A DNA stretch of 64,000 nucleotides, taken from the NCBI GenBank assembly GCA_027924645.1, contig BSBN01000354.1:10062001-10126000 (forward strand), read 5' to 3'. The notes under the pieces were generated by a model, which worked only from the letters and a program-made list of their open reading frames with translations, did no database searches and was not told the DNA's origin. Position numbers and translations under genes: made by a program. The DNA is from Cunninghamia lanceolata (Eukaryota; Streptophyta; Pinopsida; Cupressales; Cupressaceae). Position 1 is the first letter of the stretch; each line of letters opens with the position of its first letter. Positions 45,801 through 56,739 of the stretch are shown here, piece by piece.

Positions 45801-48800
45801 CTTGGCATCATTTTTTGTTGCATTTGAGACAATTAATTTTTCACCTTTTTGAACGCCTCATTCACCTATTTGATTGAACCTTTGATTGCACATAACTTTT
45901 GCATATGAAATCCTTTTGAGTTCGTTCAAGTTGCATTAGGATCATGTCAGGGACCTCTTTCTAATGATGTTGTTTCCATCAGGTTGTAAGACTGCAATAT
46001 TTTTAGGTCTTCTAGAACCGCCTAGATCATTTCTCCCCACTGGGGTTCAAACCACCCAACCCTTTTATAGGGCTTTGTTTCTATTATCATTCTTTAAATA
46101 GAAAGAAGGCCCGTATATGTAGCAATGAAAGTCATTCAGTATATTGGTGGAGAGTGAAAATAGGAAGCAGGAGGTCAGGGGTTTGACCCCCATAAACCAA
46201 CCTTTTAACAAGCAAATCACCACATGTGCCACGTGGCACCCGATCATTGGGCCACGTGGCATTCGCTCATTCATCCGTCAGTGACATGTGTCACGTTGGA
46301 TTGGTCCACACCTTCAAACCTGCCACGTCATCTGTTGAGTCAGATGCCACCATCTGCCACGTTGCAACATCTGGACCTGCCAGGCCAACAACTGCCACTA
46401 TGTCTACCATGTTAGTTTGATGATGTCATCATTGTACTGTCTAGTCAGCATGGTCAACCCTCAACTTTGGCCAGCCATATCTTACTCGTACGAGCTCCGA
46501 TCAAGGCGAAAGGAGCGGCATCAGAATCATGGCAATGAGCTTGTCGACTTGGCATCATTTTGGCTTGGATTTGGGACAATAAATTTTTCACTTTTTTGAA
46601 TGCTTGATTCACCTATTTGACCGAACCTTTGACTGCACATAACTTCTGCATACGAACTCCTTTTGAGCTCGTTCAAGTTGCGTCAGGATCGTGTCAACAA
46701 CCTCTTTCCAATGACGTTGATTCCGTTAGGTTCTAAGATTGTAAAATTTTTAGGTCTTCTAGATCCATTTAGATCATTCCTTCCTACTGGGGGTTCAAAC
46801 CACCTGACCCCATTTATAGGGATTCGTTTCTATTATCATTTTTTAAATATAAAGGAAGCCCGTATATTAGCAAAGAAAACTGCTTGGTATATTGGTGGAG
46901 AGTGAAAATAGCAAGGTTCGACCCACAAACCAAAATTTTAACAATCAAACTGCCACATGTGCCACATGGTACCCAATCATTAGGCCACATGGCATTACCT
47001 AATTCATCCGTCAGTGACACGTATCATAGTGGATTGGTCCACATCTTTAGACCTGCCATGTCATCTGTTGACTCAGATGCCACCATCTGCCACATGTCAA
47101 CCTTTGGACCTACCACATCAACAACTGCCACTGTGTCTGCCATGTCAGCATGCTGATGTCATCATTATACTTTCTAGTTGACATGTTCAACCCTCAACTT
47201 TGACTGGCCATATCTTGCTTGTACGAGCTTCGATTGAGGCGAAACCAGTAGTGTCGAAATCGTGGCGATGAGCTGTTCGACTAGGCACCATTTTTTCTTG
47301 ATTTGAGACAATGAATTTTTCACTTTTTTGAAAGCCTGATTTGCCTATTTGAAAGAACCTTTGACTGCAAATAACTTTTGCATACAAACTCCTGTTGATC
47401 CCATTCAAGTTGCGTTAGGATCATGTCAGCGAGCTCTTTGCAATGATGCTGATTCCATTAGGTTTTGAGACTGAAAAACTTGTAGTTCTTCTGTATCCAT
47501 CTGGATCATTATTACCTATTGGGGGTTCAAACAACCTAACCCCCTCTTATAGGGATTTATTTCTATTATCATTCCTTAAATAGAAAGGAGGCCCGTATAT
47601 GTAGCAAAGAAAGCTGCTTGGTATATTGATGGAGAGTGGAAATAGCAAGCAGGAGGTGAGGGGTTCGACACCCACAAACCAACCTTTTAACAATCAAACC
47701 ACCACATGTGCCACCTGGCACCCAATCATTGGGCCACATGGCATTACCTCATTCATCAGTCAGTGGCACGTGTCACGCTAGATTGGTCCACATCATCAGA
47801 CCTGCCACATCATCTGCTGACTCGGATGCTGCCATCTACCATGTGCCAACCTCTGGACCTGCCACGTCAACAACTACCACTGTGTTTTCCATGTCAGCAT
47901 GCTGGCGTCATCATTCTATTGTCTAGTCAGCATGGTCAACCCTCAACTTTGACTGGCCATATCTTGGTCGTACAAGCTCCGATCAATACCAAATGAGTGG
48001 CGTTAGAATCGTGGGGACGAGCTCTTCTACTTGGCATCATTTTTTTTAATTTGAGACAATCAATTTTTCACCTTTTTGAACACCTGATTCACCTATTTGA
48101 CCAAATCTTTGACTACACATAACTTTTGCATACAAACTCCTTTTGAGCCTATTCAAGTTGTGTCAGGATCATGTCAACACCCTCTTTCTAATGATGCTGA
48201 TTTCGTCAGGTTCTAAGACTACAAAATTTTTGGTTCCTCTGTATCCACTTGGATCATTCCTCCCCACTGGGGATTCAAACCACTCGACCCCCATTTATAG
48301 CGATTTGTTTCTATTATCGTTCATTAAATAGAAAGGAGGCCCATATATGTAGCAAAGAAAGCAGCTTGGTAAATTGGAGAGTAAAAAAAGAAAGCAGCAG
48401 GTCAGGGGTTCGACCCCCACAAACAAACCTTTTAACAATCAAACTGCCACATGTGCCACTTTGCATCCAATCATTGGGCCACGTGGCATTACCTTATTTG
48501 TCTGTCAGTGACATGTGTCACGCTGGATTGGTGCACATCTTTAGACCTGCCACGTCATCTGCTGACTCAAATGCTACCATCTACAACGTGTCAAACTCTG
48601 TATTTGCCACGTCAACAACTGCCACTATGTCTGCCATGTCAGCATGTTGATGTCATCATTGTACTATCATCAGAATCGTGGCGACGAGCTCTTCGAATTG
48701 GCATCATTTTTGCTTGGATTTGAGATAATCAATTTTTCACCTTTTTGAACGCCTGATTCACCTGTTTAACCAAACCTTTGACTGCACATAACTTCTGTAT

Positions 48801-48843
48801 ACGAACTCCTTTTGAGCCCATTCAAGTTGCGTTAGGATCGTGT
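42860..48843. repeat. Satellite block II-d: units (C),A,B,D,E,A,B,C/D,E
   Basis: Unit landmarks: 42860 (C, most of it deleted at about 42958), 43116 (A), 43866 (B), 44603 (D), 45329 (E), 45961 (A), 46708 (B), 47440 (C head, D body) and 48188 (E). The order A-B-D-E-A-B follows the higher-order pattern with C lost. The last E unit is cut at CGTGT (48839-48843) by the 4.6-kb insertion. Confidence 0.9.
48839..48843. repeat. Probable target duplication of the 4.6-kb insertion, left copy (CGTGT)
   Basis: Satellite units read GGATCGTGTCAG at this place. Here CGTGT is followed by foreign sequence, and CGTGT recurs at 53467-53471 where the satellite resumes. Confidence 0.7.
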
Positions 48844-50118
48844 TTTCATGCCCACATTTGTCATGTGGTCATGACATGAAATACAAGAAACTTTTCTACC
48901 TATCCCTAGGAACCCCCTCGCACGCATCTGCGCGCTCGGTGGCAATATGCATAAGGCTTAAACATGTCAACATAATTCAGGGAAGTGCGTTGTCCTATGT
49001 AGTCCCCTACATGATGATAGCCATCTAGGGGGTATGCGACGTGAAGTGTACCACTTTTAAGGTTAGAATGATTTTAATTCGAACCCTAAGTTTCCTAGGT
49101 GAGAAGGTGATTTCGTCAGATTCGAAACCAACCCTAACTCAGAAACAAAATGAAATCGAATAAATAGATGTGAGATAATGGCATAAAGGATGCATGATAA
49201 AATGGAGTGGTAAAATAAAAGCCAATAAAAATGTCGTAAAAAAATAAAACCCTAAAATCTAGGAAAAATTTGATAGCATAACGCGTTTTCAATAATCGAA
49301 TTAAAATATTTTAAAAATAAAAACTCCAACAAAAGTTCAAGCAAAAATTTAAAATTAATAATTAAACTTGAAGAAAATATAAAAGTTAAAAAGTAAATAC
49401 CTTGCTAAGACCAATTAAATCAACCTTGCAATTAAATATTAAAATTTGAAATAAAATAATAAAATAATTAAGTGACACCAAAATAAATTTTAAAATTGAG
49501 TCCGTTAATAAATATAATTTAGGCATTATATTTATTAACTAGCTCGAAATTAATAGAGAAGGGGAAAGATTAAAATACCCTTCCCCGTAAAATAATAATA
49601 AAATTTTGAAAAAAAAAAAAAAACTAAAATGCGCTAGGGAATAAATAAATATCCCATTTAAAATGAATTAATTACAAAGGGAACACACTTCCCATTTTAA
49701 ACAAAAATCAACCCCTCCACCACTAAAATAAAATCTTCAAAATAAATTAAAAAGAAACACAACCCCAAGATAAAACAAAAAATTAAAACACTGAAGTAAT
49801 CCACAAGCAAGTCAAAAATCTCAAAAGAACCCAAAGACAAAAGATGGGGAAAAACTAAAAATTTCGTGCACATGAAGAGATAAAAAAACAAATAATTTAA
49901 ATAACAAAATTAAAAATCCTCACACTCTCCTCTTACCCTCATTCCATTATTCTATTGTTTTCCTCCAAGATAGCCCTAATTTTATTTTACTATTATCTTT
50001 TTGTGACATGCCCTAACCCTAACATACTCTTTTCTCTCTTTTCTTTTCTTTCCATATGCTTTGTTTTCTCTTTTGTTACACATGGCTGCCATGGAATTAA
50101 CCCAGAGGTATGCCTCTT

Positions 50119-50221
50119 TATATATATATATATATACACACACACTTATCATAGATCTGGAAGTAATTCTCTTTGTCATTCACGTTACATAGAAGATTAT
50201 ATATATATATATATATATATT
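50119..50221. repeat. TA and CA microsatellites
   Basis: A TA run at about 50119-50136 passes into a CA run, and a second TA run covers about 50198-50220. Short open frames here are low-complexity translations. Confidence 0.85.
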
Positions 50222-50349
50222 GCCCTACCGTAAAAAGGAATGGTGAATGTTGCAGGTTTAGGTTAACAAATCCAACAACAAATAACAAATGTGGCGGGCT
50301 GATGACCCAATGCCCATCCCTGCTCCTTAGTGAAAGGATAACAACAGTG

Positions 50350-50373
50350 GGTGGGGGAAACGTTTCCCCCACC
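50350..50373. repeat. Perfect 24-bp palindrome centred on AACGTT
   Basis: The left half GGTGGGGGAAAC (50350-50361) is followed directly by its exact reverse complement GTTTCCCCCACC (50362-50373). It lies 27 bp before the long G run. Confidence 0.85.
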
Positions 50374-50399
50374 GCCGATCTTCAAAACGAGGGAGGTTT

Positions 50400-50427
50400 G
50401 GGGGGGGGGGGGGGGGGGGGGGGGGGG
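50400..50427 (+). repeat. Run of 28 guanines
   Basis: An uninterrupted G homopolymer, followed by CGGCGGCCATGCCGCTGCCG, in otherwise AT-rich DNA. The exact length may be a sequencing or assembly estimate. Confidence 0.8.
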
Positions 50428-50639
50428 CGGCGGCCATGCCGCTGCCGCCGTCCCCTATCAATATATATATATATTTTAAGGTATTAAAACATGCAAAAAA
50501 AAAAAATGAACGGCCCTACGGCCACTTGAACCTTGATTTGGTTTGTTTTTTTAATTATTTTTTTATATTATAAACACTAAAAAAAATACAGTTTGCCTTA
50601 ATAGTTATTTGATTTCATTAAAAAAAGTCATAATATTTA

Positions 50640-50872
50640 TTTGAATATATACGTATGTATATATATATATATATAGATATGTATATATGTATATATATAT
50701 GTATTTATATATATAAATATTTATATATATACATATCTATATATATATACACATAGATATCTGTATATGTATATATATAGCTCATTTATAAAGGTAGAGT
50801 GAGGATAAAATACCTCAAGAATACTAGAATTGCATACATGGTTATATATATATACACACACACACACACATT
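50640..50872. repeat. Compound TA-rich microsatellite region
   Basis: Interrupted TATATA, TATGTA and TATATC words run from about 50640 to 50780. A second TATATA plus CACACA run lies at about 50843-50870. Confidence 0.85.
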
Positions 50873-52295
50873 CACCAAATAAGAGGATAGAACCAAATTG
50901 TATCATACAGTAACCAAATTTGAGACTTAAAAGAACAAGTAGAACGTACACATTTTTTTTTGAAAAAAAAAAACATATTAAGATTGCTCTTTTTTTTACA
51001 GTAAAATAGTTTGAACAGATTTGTAATTTATCAAATAGCAACCTAGTTAATTCAGACTTCATATAAATATCTTTTTTTTTGGCAAAATAGAAGCATAATA
51101 ATGGGAATAAAACACATTTATTTGCTCTAAAACTTATTCCCATCAGCATTATTTATTTACTTTTCATTCTAGCCTACAACCCATTCAACTACAACATAAT
51201 AAAAATTTCATGGATGAAAGAAAACAATAGCAAGCTATAAACCTTTATTCTCTTGAAATACTTCACAATAAATATTTTAACAGAAATTATCAAGTACATA
51301 GGACAGCAAGAATATTTCATTTCACAGCAATGATAAATGCTTTCAATGATAGTTTTAATTTCATACAAGGAATATAGTTTACATTTATGAAAACAACAAG
51401 ATAATACAATTTGCCACAATTACAACAAGGCCTCCAAGGCCATGGCATCCCAAACCAGCCAACTAAAATAAAACATATGAGATAAAAATAAACTCCTCTA
51501 AGCTCCATTTTCTCTCCAATGAAAACTTGCATTAATGCAACACAAAAATGGGGAAACAAGCCACGAAGGAATGCCCTCCTCCCTACCGTAGACCCGCAAG
51601 TGGGTCACCCCCGAGCTAAGGAGGTAGAAAACACACGGTTAAATACACACACCACAACAAGCAACGCAAAATAACACCGTAATAACCCATGGATTAACAC
51701 ATAACAAAACTCATGAAAATGAGTTTTATGAAGGTAGGGAATGGACCCCTCTACTCAAAGGCCACACCAAAAATATCAAACACCAAGTCTCATGGCCTCA
51801 AGCCAAAACCTCCAAAAAACACATATCTCCAAATATCTCAAGAACTGTCATAGCACTCTTGCCATCAAAATGATCTTAACACCAAGTAAAAAGCCCTCTA
51901 GGCTATAAGTAGCACAAAATATGGAGGTGATCTCGAGGAGGTTCACTCTCTCATACCCCAAACAAGCTGAGCCTTACCTCCAAATGGAGGTGCTCTCACC
52001 AAACTCCCAACCCACATAAAAATGAAAACAACAAACAACAAAATCCACAAACACAACATAATAAAATATGCAAGGGTAAAAAACATAGCCATGAAGCTTA
52101 CCTTCAAAAGCCCTATAATGGAAGCATGTTTGATGATGAGCTCCAAGCTTCTCCAAACCTTCCAACCTCCAAATTTTCTCTAACTCCCTAAAAGAACTCC
52201 AAGAATAGAAAAAAAACTCCAAAATGCTAGAACCCTACACTCTTCAACAAGAGAAGGTAATATAGGCCTTCTAATTTGGCCTTGAGGAATAAGAA

Positions 52296-52560
52296 GGTGA
52301 CACTGGTCACGTTCTCCTTCCTCCTCCCATGCCACTTGCAAGGGAGAGGAAGTGTGAGGGTGACAAGTGTCACCCGCCAATTCTATCCCAATCCTCACCT
52401 TATCCACTTGTGCTCTCACACGTGTGAGAGAACAAGTGGTGAGGTGGCAATCCCCTTCAAGCCTCCATGAGGATAAGGGATGCCATATGGCATCCTCTTA
52501 TTCTCCAAGAGAGCCATCTCCCTCCAAGATGCTCTCACACGTTTGTGAGAGCCTTGGAGG
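52296..52560. repeat. Cluster of inverted repeats inside the 4.6-kb insertion
   Basis: Four hairpin-capable elements occur in 265 bp. GTGAC/GTCAC is at 52297-52310. GGGTGACA-AG-TGTCACCC is at 52358-52375. A 36-bp inverted repeat at 52404-52439 is centred on CTCTCACACGTGTGAGAG with one mismatched pair. A 40-bp inverted repeat at 52521-52560 has arms CCTCCAAG and CTCTCACA around CGTT. The last two share the CTCTCACA arm. Confidence 0.8.
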
Positions 52561-53466
52561 AAGATCCCACACACTTGGAAGTCTTGGAGACCTCTCAAGT
52601 CTTCTTAGAGAAGGGATCCCCAAACTTTGGGAAGGGAGTTGAGTCTTTCCCAAAGCATGATTCATGTCCCACCCTTATCCATTTCCAAAATTCGTCACTT
52701 TGACTAAACCTCAGTTTAGAGTGACCAAAAGTGAGTTATCCAAAGGTTTAGTTAGTCAAAATTGACCCTAGACCCATGGGTAACCACCTAGGGTAAGTTT
52801 TGGGACACTAAGGTTTACCTAGGGAGTCATAAATCCACTTTAAATGGCCTCATAAATAAAAACAATACCAAGTGGTATAAAACAATAAAAATTATACAAC
52901 ACATGATATAATTAATTTAAACCAAGGGGTACTAGGCCAAAATGATAAAATAACCAAGCACTTAAACAACACTCAAATCAAACGTGATCCTCATCCCTCT
53001 TGGGAATGGATCGGTTTCACAGGGAATAACATGTGTGAATACTACCTCCAATTTCCCATGGCCTGGGAATATAATCCTGCACATCTAGATCAAGTGTCAA
53101 TCATATCATGAATAATCATAGTCGAAGCAACTGAATTAAATTCATGTCATTGAATACAACATTAAACATCTACAACATAATTTCAGATTAAACTGCATTT
53201 TCTGTCTAATGTCATATGATCATCATCACATAAAGAACTAGAAATCACATCACTAAACACCATCTAATATATCTCGCATGTCTAGTCTCAACATAGCATC
53301 AAAATGTGATCACATCGAATCACCATATGTCTAATCAATGTCATATCAAAATTAGGAGATATAATCAAATCAGCATAATGGAACCATAGTCTCTAAAAGT
53401 CTGATAATGTCATCAACTAAAATGTAAAATGATCAAAATAAGGAAGGAAAAATAATCGGCCTCACA

Positions 53467-53471
53467 CGTGT
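53467..53471. repeat. Probable target duplication of the 4.6-kb insertion, right copy (CGTGT)
   Basis: CGTGT is followed directly by satellite sequence CAGTGACCTCTTTCC in register. Confidence 0.7.
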
Positions 53472-56400
53472 CAGTGACCTCTTTCCAATGATGCTGATTC
53501 TGTCAAGTTCTAAGATTACAAGATTTTTAGGTCTTCTGGATCCACCTAGATCATTCCTCCCCACTGGGGGTTCAAACCATCCAACTCCCTTTTATAGGGA
53601 TTTGTTTCTATTATCATTCTTTAAATAGAAAGGAGGCCCATAAATGTAGCGATGAAAGCCGCTTGGTATATTGGTGGAGAGTGAAAATAGGAAGCAGGAG
53701 GTCAAGAGTTTGACCCCCACAAACTAACCTTTTAAAAAGAAAATTGCCACATGTGCCACGTGGCACCCAATCATTGGGTCACATGGCATTCGGTCATTCG
53801 TCCGTCAGTGACATGTGTCATGCTGGATTGGTTCACATCCTCAGACTTGCCATATCATCTGTTGAGTCAGATGCTGCCATCTGCCACATGTCAACATCTG
53901 GACCTGCCACGCCAACAAATGCCACTATGTCTGCCATCTCAGCATGATGACGCCATCATTATATTGTCTAGTCAGCATGATCAACCCTCAAGTTTGACTG
54001 GCCATATCTTGCTTGTACGAGCTCTGATCAAGGCGAAATGAGTGACGTCGCAATCGTGGCGACGAGCTCTTCGATTGGCATCATTTTTGCTTGAATTTGA
54101 AACAATAAAATTTTCACCTTTTTAAATGCATGATTCGCCTGATTGACCGAACCTTTGATCGCACATAACTTCTGCATACGAACTCCTTTTGAGCCCATTC
54201 AAGTTGCGTTAGGATCGTGTCAGCAACCTCTTTCCAATGATGTTGATTCCATCATGTTCTCAGACAAAAAATTTTTAGTCTTCTAGATCCACCTGGATCA
54301 TTCCTCCCCACTTGGGGTTCAAACCACCTGACCCCCCTTTATAGGGTTTCATTTCTATTATCATTCTTTGAATAGAAAGCAAGCCCATATATGTAGCATA
54401 GAAAGCCGCTTGGTATATTGGTGGAGAGTAAAAATAGCAAGTAGGAGGTCAGGGGTTTGACCCCCACAAACCAATCTTTAAACAATCAAAATGCCACATA
54501 TGCCATGCGGCACCCAATCATTGGGCCATGTGGCATTACCTCATTCATCCGTCAGTGACACGTGTCACTCTGGATTGGTCCACATCATCAGACCTGCTAT
54601 GTCATCTATTGATTCAAATGTCGCCATCTGCCATGTGTCAACCTCTAGACCTGCCACATCAATAATTGCCACTGTGTTTGCCATGTCAGTATGCTGACGT
54701 CATCAATGTATTGTCTAGTCAGCATGGTCAACCCTCAGCTTTGACCAACCATATCTTGCTCGTACGAGCTCTGATCGAGGTGAAACGAGCGGCGTTGGAA
54801 TCATGGCGATGAGTTCTTTGACTTGGCATCATTTTTTTCCTAGATTTGAGACAATCAATTTTTCAACTTTTTGAACGCCTGATTCCTCTGTTTGACCAAA
54901 CCTTTGACTGCACATAACTTCTGCATACAAATTCCTTTTGAGCCCATTCAAGTTGTTTCAGGATCATGTCAGTGACCTCTTTCTAATGATACTGATTCCG
55001 TCAAGTTCTAAGACAACAAAATTTTTAGTTTTTCTGTATCCACCTGGATCATTCCTCCCCACTGAGGGTTCAAACCACCTGACCCCCTTTTATAGGGATT
55101 AATTTCTATTATCATTCATTAAACAGAAAGGAGGCCTGTATATGTAGCAAAGAAAGCCGCTTGGTATATTGGTGGAGAGTGAGAAAAGAAAGCAGGAGGT
55201 CAGGGGTTCGACCCCCTCAAACCAACCTTTTAACAATTAATCCGCCACATGTGCCACGTGGCACCCAATCATTGGGCCACATGGCATTACCTCATTCATC
55301 CGTTAGTGACATGTCATGCTGGATTGGTCCACATCTTCAAACCTGCCACATCATTTGCTGACTTAGATGCCGCCATCTGCCACTTATCAAACTCTGGATC
55401 TACCACGTGTCACTCTGGATCTGCCACGTGTCAAGCTTTGGTCAAGGTGAAACGAGCGGCATCAGAATCATGGCGACGAGCTCTTTGAGTTGGCATTATT
55501 TTTGCTTGGAATTGAGACAATCAAATTTTCACCTTTTCGATTGCCTAATTCACCTATTTGACCGAACCTTTGACTGCACATAACTTCTGCATACAAACTC
55601 CTTTTGAGCTCGTTCAAGTTGCGTTAGGATCATGTCAGCAACCTCTATCCAATGATTCTAATTTTGTCAGGTTCTGAGACTACATGATTTTTAGGTCTTC
55701 TGGATCCACCTAGATCATTCCTCCCCATTGGGGGTTCAAACCATCCGACCCCCTTTTATAAGGATTTGTTTCTATTATCATTCTTTAAATAGAAAGGAGG
55801 CCCGTATATGTACCAATGAAAGCAATGAAAATAGGAAGCAAGAGGTCATGGGTTCGACCTCCACAAACCAACCTTTTAGAAAGCAAATTGCCACATGTGC
55901 CACATGGCACCCAATCATTGGGCCACATGGTATTTGCTCATTTGTCTGTCAGTGACACGTGTCATGCTAGATTGGTCCACATGTTCAGACCTGCCACGTC
56001 ATCTATTTAGTCAAATGTCACCATTTGCAATGTGTCAACATCTAGACATGCCAAGCCAACAACTGCCATTGTGTATGCCATCGCATCATGATGATGTCAT
56101 CATTGTACTGTTTAGTCAGCATGGTCAACCCTCAAATTTGATTGGCCATATCTTTATCGTACGAGCTCCAATCAAGGTGAAACGAGCAGCGTCAAAATCA
56201 TGGTGACGAGCTCTTCGACTTGGCATCATTTTTACTTGGATTTGAGACAATAAATTTTTCATCTTTTTGAATGCATAATTCACATGTTTCACCGAAACTT
56301 TTGAGTCCGTCAGTGACATGTGTCACGTTGGATTGGTCCATATCTGCAGACCTACCACGTCATCTACTGACTCAGATGCCGCCATCTGCCACGTATCAAA

Positions 56401-56739
56401 CTCTGGATCTTCCACATCAACAACTGCCATAGTGTTTGCCATGTCAGCATGCTAACATCATTATTGTACTATCTAGTCAGTATAGTCAACTCTCAACTTT
56501 TACTAGCCATATCTTGCTCGTACGAGCTCTGATTGACGCAAAATGAGCGGTGTCAAAATCGTGGCGACGAGCTCTTCGACTTGGAATCATTTTTGCTTAG
56601 ATTTGAGAAAATCAAATTTTCACCTTTTCAAACGCCTGATTCGCCTGTTTGACCAAACCTTTGACTGCACATAACTTCTACGTATGAACTCCTTTTGTGC
56701 CTGTTCAAGTTGTGTTAGGATCATGTCAGCGACCTCTTT
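53467..56739. repeat. Satellite block III-a: units A,D,E,A,(partial)
   Basis: Unit landmarks: 53485 (A), 54234 (D), 54983 (E), 55649 (A) and a partial unit from about 56298. The first bases complete the E unit interrupted at 48843, so E is followed by A as the pattern predicts once the insertion is removed. At about 56298 the sequence jumps from the GAAACTTTTGA region into GTCCGTCAGTGAC of another unit. The E unit at 54983 loses part of its body near 55440. Confidence 0.9.

Larger units (their letters stand above)
48844..53466. mobile_element. 4.6-kb insertion of unknown class within the satellite
   Basis: Satellite sequence stops after CGTGT at 48843 and resumes exactly in register at 53467 with another CGTGT, so the intervening 4623 bp arrived as one insertion or as a nested set. 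The interior is AT-rich with TA and CA microsatellites, a 28-base G run and several hairpin-forming stretches. I see no internal LTR pair and no recognisable protein. On the minus strand it begins TGTGAGG. Element ends of the form TGT...ACA are possible if the boundary is shifted by a few bases, which would suit an LTR-derived sequence (solo LTR or LARD-like). A 5-bp duplication fits that, but the class is unproven. Confidence 0.55.

Noticed and set aside
50721..51149. 142-codon open frame on the minus strand.
   Set aside because: It is built mostly from TA/CA microsatellite and T-rich sequence, giving repetitive YIYIY and FFF stretches with no domain.
51943..52222. Minus-strand open frames near 52000 as a possible membrane protein.
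   Set aside because: Two overlapping frames of 67 and 82 codons, with no recognisable domain or supporting context. Hydrophobicity comes from T-rich sequence.
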